From assembly GCA_016782885.1 (NCBI GenBank), contig JADHXQ010000019.1:1-52834 (forward strand): a DNA stretch of 52,834 nucleotides. Direction: 5' to 3'. The translations under genes were made by a program, and so were the position numbers. The notes below the pieces were generated by a model. The model was not told the DNA's origin, ran no database searches, and was given only the letters and a program-made list of their open reading frames with translations. This document shows, in pieces, positions 42,101 to 51,332 of this stretch. The DNA comes from Phycisphaerae bacterium. Lineage in GTDB: Bacteria > Planctomycetota > Phycisphaerae > SM23-33. The stretch's first letter is position 1. Each line of letters opens with the position of its first letter.

Positions 42101-44577
42101 GTGGGCGCGTAGCTGGGTTTGACGGCCACGGCGCGCACGACCGTCGTCGTGGTGATCGAAATGGGGGCGGTATACAACGTCGCATCGGCGTGGATGCTCC
42201 CGTCGGACAGGAGCGGACTGGTTCCGTTCGTCGTGTAGTAAATCTGCGCGCCCGCGGTGTCCGAGCTGATCACCAGGTTGAACGGTTCGGTGTAGAAACC
42301 CCGGTCGTGATCGAACGAGGTGTCTTCCACGTAACGCCACCATTCTTCGGTGTTGGTCTGCCCGGGGGTGGCCTCGGCGAAATGCTGCCGCATCGGCTCG
42401 CTTCTCGTGGCGATCAGCTTCGGGCTGATCAGGAAGTCGCTGTCGGAGACGCCGAAGTTCAACCCGTGGATCGCCAGCACGTTGGCGCCTTCCCGAAGCA
42501 GGCCCAGGTGTGGGGTGAGATCGATTTCCTCGTAGACGACGGCCTCTGAGTCGGGGTGAACCGCGGCGGCGGATGAATTCCACGCCAGTGTCACCGGTTC
42601 ATTGCGTTGGGCGACCTGTACGCCGTTGAGGTACGCGACAAATCCGTCGTCGTACATCATGCTAAGCGCCAGCGTTTCCATCCCCGAAAGCTCTTCGGAA
42701 CCGGTAAACTCAATACGCGTCCAAAGCGATGGATTGACGCCCAGCATTTTCCCCTCGCCCACGTCGGTGGCGATAATGTCCTCGAACGCCTGCTGATTGT
42801 CGCTGAAGCCGATGCCCGTGGTCGTGTCAGTAACCACGCCGAACGGTACGGTTATGCCTGGGTTCTCCATGCCCTTGGTCGATTCGCTGTTCGCCTGGAA
42901 ATCCGAGGCCGTATCGCCATCGGACGATCCGGCGCGCCTGACCAGCCCTCCTCCGCTGACGGGCTGGCCGAACAGGCGCAAATCGAAACCGATGTCCGAA
43001 CTGGTCGCGCTTGTCTGGTGAATGGAGGCGGCAATCGTGTGCGTCCCGGCGCCGAGATCCGAGATGGATAGCGTGGCCGTACCGTTTTCGTTACCGACCC
43101 CATTAGTAAAGATAAAGTAGGTATCTTGCTTAGGGAGCGAGAAATTGTTTCTCGCCACCTCCACACCGTCGATGTAGATCACCCCGCCGTCATCGCTGAG
43201 GAGTTCAATCCCCACGTTCTCCATGTTGTCGGTGAGCGTAAACTCGCTGCGGAAGTAGGCGGTGTACCGCTTACCGGGGTCGGGCTGACCAATGTGGGTC
43301 GCAACCCCCCCCATGCCAATACCACCGTAGCCCAGGATTGCCGGGCCCGACGCCGAAAACACAGGCCCGTCATAGCCCGTCGGCTGCATCCAAGTGCTGT
43401 TAAAATCGGGATCCGACACTGCCGGATCGGTCGCATTCAGGGGATGCAGGTAGTTCCATGTGCTCCCAAACTCGATGGCGTTTTCCACAGGCCCGGGCAC
43501 ACCTCCACCGGTGATATCCACCCCGTTTCCGCTCCACTGACCGCCCACGGTAATGTGGTCATCGCCACCGTAGCTGATGTCCAGCAAGGCGATCTCGGCC
43601 TCCGTGTAGCCCCATACCACGAAGTCCATCACCTCGACCTCGGCGCCCCCTTCGTCAACCACCATCGCCCACCCGGGCCCCGCGGCTGTCCAGTAGATCG
43701 GTGCGCCCCAGTAGTTGTCGCCCGCGCTGTCGGTTTTGTAGAGGATCTCGCCGGGAGCGATTGAATCGGGCAGTTGCCACTGCATCGCGTTGACGCTGTT
43801 GATACCAACCGAACCGTTGTTGACCAGGACGGTCAAGTCAGGGTTGTTCACTGAACTGATGGAAGCGTTCTGAATCTCGACGAACTTCGTACCATCGGTA
43901 CTGATTTCCGTAATGACGATGTCCGCGGGTCCGAAGACCATCGCGTCGGTCCATTCCGAGTCGTCGAAGTCGACGGCGGTCCAACCCTGCTCGCCTTCGT
44001 CCTCGCCCGTGGGCAGCAAGCCCGCGTCGCCGGCGGTCGGAACGAGATATGAAAGCTTCGCCCCCTCGCCAACCAGCGTATCCCACGGATCGCTATCGAG
44101 ATAGATGCCGTACGAAATGTCCGTGAACTGCTCGGGGTAGTCCTCGTATCCATGCTCGATCGTCACCCCGTCGGGCCTGACCAGCAGAACGCTCTCGTCT
44201 TCCTTGCTCAGTGAGAAGTTGGTGTGGTAGTACGTCCCGTCGTGGTACGGATAGTCCTCATCGTCCTGTCCGGAGGCGAAGACCACCATGTACCCGCCGG
44301 GAGCAATCGTGATATCCGGATCCGGAGTCGCGTCGGGAAACCGCCACTTGTCCAGATTACCGCTTTTGTCGGTGAGATACCATCCGTCAAGGGTGACAGG
44401 AGCGTCGGTTGGGTTGTGTATTTCGATCCAGTCGGAGGATTCGCCGTCTCCATCGAGCAGCGTTGCGCCGTTGGAGGCCATGAACTCGGTGATGAGGACA
44501 TTTCCGGAAAGCAGCAGGCGCGGCTCAAGCGCCTCAAAGACCGGTAAGCTCCGACTGTGGGTTCCTACACTTTCCAT
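36118..44577 (-). CDS. Giant LEPRLLLS-type surface protein with lamin-tail, CotH, chitobiase-like, FN3, cadherin-like and dockerin-like domains
   Basis: A 2819-residue protein. It lacks a classical signal peptide but begins with SLPVFEALEPRLLLSGNVLI, the LEPR motif frequent at the start of large planctomycete envelope proteins. In order: lamin-tail domains (residues about 25-170 and 225-370), a PA14-like segment (450-560), a chitobiase-type beta domain (765-840), a CotH kinase-like region (880-1210; WRFHSWDAEG at about 1122), a second chitobiase-like domain (1260-1335), further lamin-tail domains (1345-1940), FN3 (about 1995-2075), a Big-type domain, three tandem cadherin-like repeats (2205-2490, DINVSEDAD and variants), and a dockerin-like double loop (GDTNQDGE, DLNGSGRIDFFDW at about 2620-2670). 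It probably assembles at the cell surface. Start by ATG 44577; no strong ribosome-binding site is visible. Confidence 0.88.
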   Translation of the reverse strand: MESVGTHSRSLPVFEALEPRLLLSGNVLITEFMASNGATLLDGDGESSDWIEIHNPTDAPVTLDGWYLTDKSGNLDKWRFPDATPDPDITIAPGGYMVVFASGQDDEDYPYHDGTYYHTNFSLSKEDESVLLVRPDGVTIEHGYEDYPEQFTDISYGIYLDSDPWDTLVGEGAKLSYLVPTAGDAGLLPTGEDEGEQGWTAVDFDDSEWTDAMVFGPADIVITEISTDGTKFVEIQNASISSVNNPDLTVLVNNGSVGINSVNAMQWQLPDSIAPGEILYKTDSAGDNYWGAPIYWTAAGPGWAMVVDEGGAEVEVMDFVVWGYTEAEIALLDISYGGDDHITVGGQWSGNGVDITGGGVPGPVENAIEFGSTWNYLHPLNATDPAVSDPDFNSTWMQPTGYDGPVFSASGPAILGYGGIGMGGVATHIGQPDPGKRYTAYFRSEFTLTDNMENVGIELLSDDGGVIYIDGVEVARNNFSLPKQDTYFIFTNGVGNENGTATLSISDLGAGTHTIAASIHQTSATSSDIGFDLRLFGQPVSGGGLVRRAGSSDGDTASDFQANSESTKGMENPGITVPFGVVTDTTTGIGFSDNQQAFEDIIATDVGEGKMLGVNPSLWTRIEFTGSEELSGMETLALSMMYDDGFVAYLNGVQVAQRNEPVTLAWNSSAAAVHPDSEAVVYEEIDLTPHLGLLREGANVLAIHGLNFGVSDSDFLISPKLIATRSEPMRQHFAEATPGQTNTEEWWRYVEDTSFDHDRGFYTEPFNLVISSDTAGAQIYYTTNGTSPLLSDGSIHADATLYTAPISITTTTVVRAVAVKPSYAPTNTDTHTYIFLEDVLQQPANPDGFPPDWKGTLANYAMDSRVVNHATYGATIMDDMRAVPTISIVTSVEDMFGVTGIYSNPRSQGADWEKPASVEWINTDGSTLFQVDAGVQIVGGASRSEATKKHSFRLVFKGMYGPTTLDYPIFDDTDVDEFNTITLRAGFNDRISSTLLQDRWAAERQLAAGGLGGHGSFAHLYVDGLYWGLYNPVERPDDAFAANYLGGDKDDYDAYNIEGLNAGTSAAWNLLHSLANNAVANYAAIEGMLDMTAFCDYLIVNQYGGNWDWPQNNWWATYNREDDGKWRFHSWDAEGCLRGINDNRVEQTGSALGSLYSKLRIVPEFKQLFADRVHKHMYNDGVLTLEANVAWLDAAEAAIFEAVVGESARWGDGYGDNEGLQLRDENWVPRIAWRRDTYFPARSDVTSTQASSMIKQWRDADLYPDVDAPSFDINGSYQHGGIMDLGGELTIEAPLGAIYYTLDGSDPDSGGILYSGAIALAQGGHVKSRVQYNGEWSALNEATFYIDVSADIRVTEVMYNPAPPTPDEFDSGYTDADDFEYIEITNISDHTLPLTGLRFDNGIDFTFGAISIDPGEYVVVVSNLAAFDERYDVAGNGISVAGEYGTGLISGTQFANAGENVELAAPIGGNIQDFSYGDGWYSHTDGEGFSLTIRNPRGPSDRWDDKDGWRSSAAPGGSPGYGDTLTDPGSVIIHEVLAHTDEPQVDAIELRNTTSSPIDVSGWWLSDRKTDEFGVEVLNKYQIPAGSVIETKGYLVLNATDHFGAEFLLSEHGDNVYLSSDASGVAGGYREHVDFDGSPNGVSLGVYTKSTGGTDFTLLRTPFLGFANGVPYFEDLVINEVMYHPPNPTRGEINEGYINDADFEFIEIYNKSDTVTHTLSDFYIGGGVGFSFGWYDADAADGSNMWTLEAGATATWTTTGLDTAGYQVFARWDRSYGDDGVRDLDELAKYSITHSGGSSSEVLLDQNVNESGWVLLGEYNFTGAGQVVLTRGTNDPDNWTIADEIKFVRTGHEVVVSDPTLDSWYTDNPDVPTTLGPGEYAVIVSNRDAFDYRYNYPAIVGQNDIVIAGQYTGTLSDSGEKVKLMRAGGVEDDFTPYYRIDYVNYGDSSPWPDAPDGDGPSLSRNDPYGPHIPFPYGNDPSSWFAGEMNGSPGAANSPADMTPPAVPQNVNAQADAIYTQVELDWSASEDLDTCVDHYVIYRDGGKIGTSESLTYIDTSVQLLTPYSYEVAAVNRDGLKSDRSTAVGIAIGGIVSHSTPANTQISLLFSEPLVESSAKNLSNYTLIGGTLSGAILEADGVTVTLTTTAALVSGSGYTLTIGALTTVSGTFMPAGQQASFRYDQEIEGTTPTVASSIGDINVSEDADDMVVDLAPVFHDPDVGDSLRFMLVTNTNSSLVQASIAADKLHLSFLDNRNGAADITVLAVDLSGAWAENTFTVNVAAISDDDSPVVDHEISDFTVVEDSANTVLNLAGVFYDPDTSVKNDDVLTLSTVSGGPGLVTAVIDGNELILSCVGDQNGAADITVRATDSDSHWVEDTFTVTISPVNDAPIVASEFTDIDVVESATPAPAVLNLAAAFDDADIALNADSLAFAVTGNTNDGLVDTTTSPGTLFFTPNEHGVAEITIRATDLAGDWVEDTFIVAVTPSGSATVDNILVSSSGWSESFLDYLDDEGLGHSSLSHLGYSIPTDGDQLKSLPWTGLNTLAIAFSKPVAVAQNDMVLYGIKLDESSTSTSGAGFVYDAPTFTATWTFDGSIEPGKLSIALSAGGYSGADFPFRFNVLTGDTNQDGETVPADGAAVRNNTFVSTDDAGYSELYDLNGSGRIDFFDWVIVMTNLGELPAGEPTVPPGAPSGGAFAAVGGGGAPLAVNAPVAPALGADVDILAEFLMSDEDDEIVKVDIPLEGAAPILVYIDAVGLPSPGRQPAPVSVLDEQATPGALMGEDISAPGADFAEPLDTDDLLVDVLADAEFDAFSLGR

Positions 44578-44805
44578 ATAGTCCAGCTACCTCACCAAAC
44601 AAGAGCAGGCACACACAAATCACAAGCGCAACCGCAGCGCTCACTATACCTCCTGACCACGCTAGTTCATATTGTACCATGGATTAGCAAATTACCAGTT
44701 AGATTTTTCGTCGAAATTGTGGGAAAAATCATTCGCGATTAAACCTGCAGACAAAGGCGGTTACATCGAAAATGATATTCCCGGAAGGTTGGCAAGACAG
44801 GTCAG
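44578..44805. other. Short intergenic region
   Basis: 228 bases between the kinase stop and the start of the giant gene. It probably contains the giant gene's promoter (A/T-rich near 44660-44740). No RNA or repeat is seen. Confidence 0.4.
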
Positions 44806-47745
44806 TCAGGATTTGCAGGATTTTGCGTCGCCGACTTCGGCTTCGAGTGCGCCGATGAGATGGTCGAGATGTCCCTTGAGAGCTTCGTATGCCCCGGCGG
44901 CCTGGCTCAGGTCGCCGCTGCGTCCGATGCTCTCGAGGGCCTGTGCAGCGTCCAACGTTTTTCGGGCGTCGACGATACCAACGGCGCCCTTCAGGGCATG
45001 AGCGGTTTCGGCTACTCGAGCCGGATTGCCCTGTCCAATCGCCCGGGCGACGTCCGCGAGCATATCGGGACCGTAATCGAGGAACGTCCGCATCGTTTCC
45101 AGGAGTATCTCCTCATCGCCTCCCACCCGTTTCAGGGCCTCTCTGCGATTGAAGAGAGTCTCAGTCCCGGCCTGGCGGGCAACAGGGGGTGCGTTCCGAT
45201 CATGGAGGGACTCGGAGATTGTCCCGGCGACCTGTGGAGGGGCAGATAGTGCGAGAACTTCCTCGATGGTATCGAACAATGCCTCCTGGCTGATGGGCTT
45301 GGGAAGGTATCCGTCCATTCCGTAAGCCAGATACTTCTCCCGGTCGCCCTTGAGGGCGTGTGCGGTCATTGCGATAATTGGAATGTGTCCACCGACGATC
45401 TTCTCACGCCGACGAATGGCAGTGGTAGCAGCTTCGCCACCCATCACGGGCATCTGGATATCCATGAAAACAAGATCGAACTGACCGGACTTCAGCGCAT
45501 CGAGCGCCTCCTGCCCGTTGTCGACCACCGTGACATTGTGTCCTCTCCTGGACAGCAGGTTTGCCGCCAGTTTCTGGTTGATCAGGTTGTCCTCGGCAAG
45601 CAAGACGTTGAGGTTTTTCTGTTCCTGCACGCTGTACTTTGTGACCAGTTGCGCATCTTCAGGGTTTTCGGTCCTTGAGATTCCAAGGGCTGTGGTAATC
45701 ACATCGAGGAGTTCCGGGCGGGAGATGGGTTTGGTCATGTATCCGGTAATACCGAGTTCCTTGCACTGGACCCCGTCGCCCCGCCGCCCCATTGAGGATA
45801 ACATCAGCACAGTAGTGTCTATCTCGTCGAGTTGTCCGATCTGCCGGGCGACTTCAAACCCGTCCATTTCCGGCATGTGCGCATCGAGGATAACCAGCGG
45901 GACCGAACCGCCGATGTCGTGGGCGAGTTTTAGCGCGTCAATGGCTCCGCGACCGGTATCGCAAAGAGTGGGGTTCATGCCCCACCCGGTCAGTATTCCC
46001 TGGAGGATTTGCCTGTTGATCTCGTTATCGTCTACGACCAGGACGCGCATTCCGACCAGTTCGTCTACCGGCAGGGACGCCGGAGCATGAGTTTCGCTGT
46101 TTCCCGAGATCCCGAACAACCCGGTGAAGTGGAAGCTGCTGCCCCGCCCGTCATGGTCCTGGACCCACATCCGACCGCCCATGAGTTCGACCAGCCTGGC
46201 CGATATCGCCAACCCCAGGCCCGTGCCTCCGTATTCTCTTGTGGTCGAAGTGTCCGCCTGCTCGAAAGCGCCGAATATCTTGTCTCGCTTCTCCGCAGGA
46301 ATCCCGATACCTGTATCGCGAACCTCAAAGTGCAGTTCGACTTCGCCAGCGGCGTGCGATTCGACCCCGACACCCACATAGACGTACCCTTCGGGAGTGA
46401 ATTTGATCGCGTTATTAACCAGATTGACCAGGATTTGGCGAAGCCTGCCCGGGTCGCCGTGGAGCAGATCGTCAACATCGCCGTCAATATTGAACAGCAG
46501 CTCCAGGCCCTTTTTGTTGGCCTTCATGGCAAGAGACCGTATGACCCCCGAAACATTTTCGTAGAGCCTGAAGTCGATCGGGTCGATCTCAATCTTGCCC
46601 GCCTCGACCTTCGAGAAGTCCAGTATGTCGTTGATAACCGCCAACAGCGAGTTGGCGGACTCCATAACCATAGACAGATACTGGCGCTGCTCTTCGTCCA
46701 GATCGGTATCGAGCGCCAGTTCGGTCATTCCCAGCACACCGTTCATGGGGGTGCGAATCTCGTGGGACATGTTGGCCAGGAATTCGCTTTTGGCCTGGCT
46801 GGCGGTCTTTGCAGCTTCGGCCAGTTCCGTGGTCTGTGCAATCGCGACCGCCAGTTCACGGTTTATACGTTCGGCCTCTTCTTTGGCTTCGAGCAGTTCG
46901 ACGGTGCGGTCTTGCACGCGCTGTTCGAGTGTCTCGTTCAGTGTGGCCAGTTCCCTTTCTGTTTTTTGGCGTGCAGCAACCTCATTGTTGAGCACCCGGA
47001 TCTTGTCGCGAATAGCTTTCCGCATGCCCACAAAACTCCGCGACAGAATACCCAGTTCGTCTTTCGAGTCCAGGTTGCGAATGTCGCAGTCGAGATTACC
47101 GCCGGCCATTTCGGAAGATGCTACGGTCAACGTTCTGATTGGGCGGAGGATTCTGGTTACGGTCAGCGACAGAAACACGATTGCGGCAACGGTGACTATC
47201 GCGAAAGTGCCCATCAGAAGATTGCGAAACTGGTTCAGTGCCGCATACTTGACATCCGCGGGCACGTCATAGACCACGGTCCAGTTCCATCCGGAAGCTT
47301 TCTTGAAGATATACCATCTGTCCCCGCCCGCATGTTCTTCAAGGAACTCGCCGTTCCCTGATTCAAGCATGCGCGGTACCGCATGCGTGTAACCATGGGT
47401 TCTCCCATGAAGTTCGAGCCCCAACACAACGGTTCCCGTGGAATCGATAATCAATGGGTGGGTTTCCGACTCGGGTTTGTAATACTTGCGGCCCAGGGTC
47501 TTCAGAAGCGATTTCCTGAAGCCCTCTTCATAGGCCTCCATCATACCGGTCTTCTCGAGTTGCCGGTATTTCAGATCAATTGTGTCGGCTATTTCGGATA
47601 TCTTCTGGGCGTAGACGGCAGTCTGCCACTTGTCGATGATCCTTCGCAACTGCATGTTGGCAAGGACAACGATTATCACCGCGACAAGACATAGAGCGAC
47701 TACAATTCGCAGTTGCAACCTTAGATTGATAGATCGCTTGAGCAC
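44806..47745 (-). CDS. Hybrid sensor histidine kinase with two receiver domains and an HPt domain
   Basis: A 979-residue BarA-like kinase. TM1 is at about residues 12-32; an extracytoplasmic Cache-like sensor (33-175) contains [18 protein letters not shown]2 lies at about 175-197, followed by HAMP (to about 250), a coiled coil, and HisKA with His 328 in NMSHEIRTP. The ATPase has [22 protein letters not shown] and GTGLGLAIS. Two receivers follow with acceptor Asp 621 (VILDAHMP) and Asp 762 (FMDIQMP). An HPt domain ends the protein with His 916 in [10 protein letters not shown] complete internal phosphorelay is thus present; the output regulator is elsewhere. Its start lies three bases after the stop of a substrate-binding lipoprotein gene, which suggests ligand sensing by that partner. 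Confidence 0.92.
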   Translation of the reverse strand: MLKRSINLRLQLRIVVALCLVAVIIVVLANMQLRRIIDKWQTAVYAQKISEIADTIDLKYRQLEKTGMMEAYEEGFRKSLLKTLGRKYYKPESETHPLIIDSTGTVVLGLELHGRTHGYTHAVPRMLESGNGEFLEEHAGGDRWYIFKKASGWNWTVVYDVPADVKYAALNQFRNLLMGTFAIVTVAAIVFLSLTVTRILRPIRTLTVASSEMAGGNLDCDIRNLDSKDELGILSRSFVGMRKAIRDKIRVLNNEVAARQKTERELATLNETLEQRVQDRTVELLEAKEEAERINRELAVAIAQTTELAEAAKTASQAKSEFLANMSHEIRTPMNGVLGMTELALDTDLDEEQRQYLSMVMESANSLLAVINDILDFSKVEAGKIEIDPIDFRLYENVSGVIRSLAMKANKKGLELLFNIDGDVDDLLHGDPGRLRQILVNLVNNAIKFTPEGYVYVGVGVESHAAGEVELHFEVRDTGIGIPAEKRDKIFGAFEQADTSTTREYGGTGLGLAISARLVELMGGRMWVQDHDGRGSSFHFTGLFGISGNSETHAPASLPVDELVGMRVLVVDDNEINRQILQGILTGWGMNPTLCDTGRGAIDALKLAHDIGGSVPLVILDAHMPEMDGFEVARQIGQLDEIDTTVLMLSSMGRRGDGVQCKELGITGYMTKPISRPELLDVITTALGISRTENPEDAQLVTKYSVQEQKNLNVLLAEDNLINQKLAANLLSRRGHNVTVVDNGQEALDALKSGQFDLVFMDIQMPVMGGEAATTAIRRREKIVGGHIPIIAMTAHALKGDREKYLAYGMDGYLPKPISQEALFDTIEEVLALSAPPQVAGTISESLHDRNAPPVARQAGTETLFNRREALKRVGGDEEILLETMRTFLDYGPDMLADVARAIGQGNPARVAETAHALKGAVGIVDARKTLDAAQALESIGRSGDLSQAAGAYEALKGHLDHLIGALEAEVGDAKSCKS

Positions 47746-47748
47746 GCG

Positions 47749-48840
47749 CTACTCCGAAGTCACCAGCTCTGCCGATTCGATCAATTTTATGGGAAAAACT
47801 ACACGGAGTTTCTTGGCGATTGGCATATTCAGGTATATCCTGGCCTTTGTGTTTGTAGCTACCGGAATATCCGCCGGGGAACACCCGGCGAGTATTTTCA
47901 ATGCCGTCCGACCGGCCCACTGGCCCTGTTCGCCTGATGCCTTGACGAACCCGATCAGGGCATACGGTGTGATCCAGTCTTCCACGCAGCCGGTGGGAAC
48001 TGCCGTATGCTCCGTAACAAACTTAGCGGCCTGAGCCTTTTCCTCAGCGGTCTTCAGGAAAGACGGTGGAGCGATGATCAGCATGTCCACTTCGCTCTGG
48101 AGGCGTTTAAATGCGGACTTCCACTCCTCGAAAGTCTCAACGAAGACTTCCTTTTCGAGGGAGACATTGAACTTGCTCCTGTAGTTGTCAGCTTCCTTGT
48201 GGTTCGAAAGGTTATCCGCACCCAGAAGACCGATTCTGGAGCCCGAAGCGTATTTACCCATCTCCTTCAACAACTGGGGGATCAGCGAGACCTCGAGCAT
48301 TCCGGTGACATTGCTGCAAGGGAACCCGTATGCCGAGCACTCCCAGTTAACCCCGCAGAATACGAAGGGGGTTTCCGCGTTCCTGAAGAAAGGAACCACC
48401 ACGTACTTGGAGGCATTATCGTCAGCAACGATAACCAGATCGGGCTTCCATGAGTCGATGACGGTTTTGGTCTTCCAGGCCGCCTGCTCTATGAACTCCT
48501 CGGAGGTATTACGCTTGGTGTCCATTCGAACCACTCTTAACTCCACCGTGTCGCCCAACGTGTTGGCGATGTCATTCTCGTCCAGCGTAATGTGGAATTC
48601 TCCAAGCATCCCGGAGATGATCCCCTCGCTCCAGGGGTATCCCTTGTGGTACGAGTCGACGAACAGAACCTTCTTCCCGGCCCCCAAACCCACCGCTGCG
48701 GGCTCCCTGTTGTCTTGTCCGGGTGAGGCATCCGCTGAATCGGGGGTCCGCTCGTTGCACCCGGTCAAGGAAAGAACCGCAATAACCGAAACGATTGTCG
48801 CAACGAGTGTTATCGACCTGACTGTCATGATACTCTTCAT
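47749..48840 (-). CDS. ABC-type substrate-binding lipoprotein, probable sensor partner
   Basis: A 363-residue lipoprotein (signal VATIVSVIAVLSLTGC). The mature part is a two-lobed periplasmic binding fold: KVLFVDSYHKGYPWSEGI, WKPDLVIVADDNASKYVVVP, then ASGSRIGLLGADNLSNHKEA and DMLIIAPPSFLKTAEEKAQ. It looks like the PF04392-type family, sometimes called TrpX-like. No permease or ATPase is nearby; instead it is directly followed by the hybrid kinase, so it is likely a ligand-binding partner of that sensor. ATG 48840 is preceded by AAAGGAG; an upstream extension lacks a signal. Ligand unknown. Confidence 0.8.
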   Translation of the reverse strand: MKSIMTVRSITLVATIVSVIAVLSLTGCNERTPDSADASPGQDNREPAAVGLGAGKKVLFVDSYHKGYPWSEGIISGMLGEFHITLDENDIANTLGDTVELRVVRMDTKRNTSEEFIEQAAWKTKTVIDSWKPDLVIVADDNASKYVVVPFFRNAETPFVFCGVNWECSAYGFPCSNVTGMLEVSLIPQLLKEMGKYASGSRIGLLGADNLSNHKEADNYRSKFNVSLEKEVFVETFEEWKSAFKRLQSEVDMLIIAPPSFLKTAEEKAQAAKFVTEHTAVPTGCVEDWITPYALIGFVKASGEQGQWAGRTALKILAGCSPADIPVATNTKARIYLNMPIAKKLRVVFPIKLIESAELVTSE

Positions 48841-49110
48841 TGCGGGCTCCTTTCTGCAGCGATCAGCACCACCGGAAATTGGCGGTTGATTACCGCATAC
48901 CACACGCTGATCCCATGCCGGGGATCTACAACTATTGTCTGTTTCGGAGCGTAAAGGTAGCAGCTTGAGTAAGATCGATAATATCCGTGGGGTTCTTCTC
49001 TGCATTCAGGACAAAGGGAGTTGCGGGCGGCACAATGGCGCTGGTCGACAAACCCATGATCCGAACCTGCATGGACCTTCGCCCGGCAGAGAAAAGACTG
49101 GAACTGAACT
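48841..49110. other. Intergenic region, 270 bases
   Basis: It holds the promoter and ribosome-binding site of the lipoprotein gene; no gene or repeat is seen. Confidence 0.4.
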
Positions 49111-51315
49111 CTATACCCCGGTGTTTATGATGCTGAAGTAGAGGGCGTCTTCGGTGAATACTGTTGATCCGTCCTTCATGGACTCCAGGACGAGATACAG
49201 TTTCCGCTGCCGACGCTTCGACTTCGGTGCTGTAAACTCGATTGTCCGCGTGGTGTGGAATCCGGGTTGCACTTCGAACGGGCCGATGACGCCGCCTTTT
49301 ACAACCACCTCGCCTGTGGGACTGTCCCAGCGAGCCGACCAGCGAAGAGACATCCGCTTGCCCTGCAGGGCGCCATTGAACACCTCGATCTTCCTGCCCA
49401 CCGAGGCACCGGTCTTATACTCCGGGATGTATCCGGGCCAGGGCAGCGAACCATCGCCGATTTTCCGCTTCGCCAGCAATGCGACGGTATAACTGGTCCC
49501 GCGCGGCGTGACGGGCTGCTTCCTGCGAATCGCGTGGTCGATCAGCAGGAAAGGATGGAGGCTCTTCTGGGTGAAGCTTACTACCGGCGATCTCCAGCCG
49601 TTAACGCCGTCGGTGCGGTCGGGGGCGTTGTTGGCCTTCCAGGCGTGCCGGGCGTGGCTCATCCCTTCGAGAAAATTGGGCCAATAGTTAATCCAACTCC
49701 ACGGGCTGAAATACGCCCAGTCCTTCATGCGGAACTCGCGGGCGGCAAAGGCGAACTGCGCCATCTCGTCGGTGCCCCAGGCGCATTCGCCCATGCCTCG
49801 GATGAAACTCCTGCCCGCCTCTATCGCGCGATAGTGACGCATGAGCACCGCCCTGCCGCCCTTGGGACCCACAATTACATTCGGCGCGTTTCCCTGACGA
49901 TCGAAACTTATCGGGCGAGTATCGTCTTCCAACCTTGCCGCGTCGATGAGTTTATGCCATCCCTTCTGGCGGATGTCCTGGACTTCGTTGAACACCGAAT
50001 ACCGCGCCACGCTCGGGTGGTTTCGGCAATGTCGCACCAGCGCCCGGACGACTTTGGGCGTGACGTCGGGATTGTAAACGGATGTGCGATTGCCCCAGAT
50101 CGGAGATTCGGGCATGAGCATGAAGCCCACTTCGTCGGCCGCTTGCATCATGTACTCGGTAGGCGTCGAGCAGCATATCCGGTTCATGTTCATGCCTATC
50201 CGCATGTACCGCTTCCACGTCTCGGGGCAGCCGAGGCGCTTAACGGCCGGATCGGGCCGGGCGAACGCCGCCGAAGTCGAATAGCAGTCGTAATACGACA
50301 TCTGTGACTCACAGGTCGAGTCGGAATACTGGTTCACGCGCACGGAGTTGACGGTGTAGTAATACTTGCCCTCGCCCCACTGAACGAACCCGAAACGCCG
50401 GCGATACTTATGTGCGACCCGCCCGTCGCGCCGCATCTCGAGGTCGAAATAGTGCAGGCGGGCCTGGTAGTCTTCGCGGAACGGAATGTTAGGCCACCAG
50501 TAACTCTTGGCGCCCAGGGACCACTTGACCGGCCCGATCAACACTTTCTGCGCACTGCCGGCGGGGATCTCGCACGTCGCGGACGGGATGGCGGGATACT
50601 TCCAGTTGTCTTCGTTCCACGACGACAGCTTACCGGCCAGGGTCACTGTGACATTCTTGCCAGTGCTGTTATTGACCCGCGCCCAAGCCTTTAGGCTCTT
50701 GTCGCTGACCGAGGGTGTCACAAACATGTCACTAATATAGACCGGCGGATATACCGCCATCTTGATCGAAACGGTGATGCCGTACGCCTGTTTGGTATTG
50801 CCCGCCCAACGATTCCAGAACTTCGATCCGGCGGGGAAGTCGAACCCGACCGGTACGGAACAGGCCTTGCCCTTCCCGTCAGGCCCGTGATAGTGGCGGC
50901 GGTGGTATGCCTTGACCTTGAGGGCGTGCTTCCGGCCGGGAGTTACGAACTTGGTGATATCGGCGTCGAACGGGACCTGCGGACCGGCGTGGGCAGCCGC
51001 TAACTTGCCGTCGACGTAAACTTCCGCTCCGTAGTTGACCGCCCCGAAGAGAATCTTTGTGACCTGGTCTTCCGCGATCTTTGGCACGTCGATCTTCCGC
51101 TCGTAGATCACGTGGTCGCTGACATCTGCCATGGTGTCGATGCGGGGCGACTGCATGTCGGAATTCCACCCCCCGCCGGGGACCTTTATCGCGCGGGAGC
51201 CCGCGCTGTCTACGCTCAGAGTCCACGCCGTATCGGAAGCCAGATCAACTTCCATCGCCCACACCGCCCGCGAGGCAAGCAGCATCAACGCGATACCGGC
51301 GAGAAGTTTGCTCAT
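49111..51315 (-). CDS. Glycoside hydrolase family 2 enzyme, exported
   Basis: A 734-residue GH2-type enzyme (beta-galactosidase, beta-glucuronidase or related). The signal peptide is SKLLAGIALMLLASRAVWA. A sugar-binding jelly-roll (HVIYERKIDVPKI, LFGAVNYGAEVYVDGKLAAAH) is followed by the Ig-like linker and a TIM barrel with RNHPSVARYSVFNEVQD, whose NE is the acid/base site. GMGECAWG is a candidate for the nucleophile. A C-terminal beta domain ends the protein. The substrate cannot be read. The start was chosen at ATG 51315; the upstream extension overlaps the kinase gene and is not homologous. It lies 17 bases after the sugar kinase gene, so they are probably one operon. Confidence 0.85.
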   Translation of the reverse strand: MSKLLAGIALMLLASRAVWAMEVDLASDTAWTLSVDSAGSRAIKVPGGGWNSDMQSPRIDTMADVSDHVIYERKIDVPKIAEDQVTKILFGAVNYGAEVYVDGKLAAAHAGPQVPFDADITKFVTPGRKHALKVKAYHRRHYHGPDGKGKACSVPVGFDFPAGSKFWNRWAGNTKQAYGITVSIKMAVYPPVYISDMFVTPSVSDKSLKAWARVNNSTGKNVTVTLAGKLSSWNEDNWKYPAIPSATCEIPAGSAQKVLIGPVKWSLGAKSYWWPNIPFREDYQARLHYFDLEMRRDGRVAHKYRRRFGFVQWGEGKYYYTVNSVRVNQYSDSTCESQMSYYDCYSTSAAFARPDPAVKRLGCPETWKRYMRIGMNMNRICCSTPTEYMMQAADEVGFMLMPESPIWGNRTSVYNPDVTPKVVRALVRHCRNHPSVARYSVFNEVQDIRQKGWHKLIDAARLEDDTRPISFDRQGNAPNVIVGPKGGRAVLMRHYRAIEAGRSFIRGMGECAWGTDEMAQFAFAAREFRMKDWAYFSPWSWINYWPNFLEGMSHARHAWKANNAPDRTDGVNGWRSPVVSFTQKSLHPFLLIDHAIRRKQPVTPRGTSYTVALLAKRKIGDGSLPWPGYIPEYKTGASVGRKIEVFNGALQGKRMSLRWSARWDSPTGEVVVKGGVIGPFEVQPGFHTTRTIEFTAPKSKRRQRKLYLVLESMKDGSTVFTEDALYFSIINTGV

Positions 51316-51332
51316 TGCGGTTCTCCAGGCAC

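Noticed and set aside
35944-47361. Several long open frames on the + strand (for example 39196-40695 and 46009-47361)
   Set aside because: They are antisense to the giant surface protein and the histidine kinase and show no domain; shadows.
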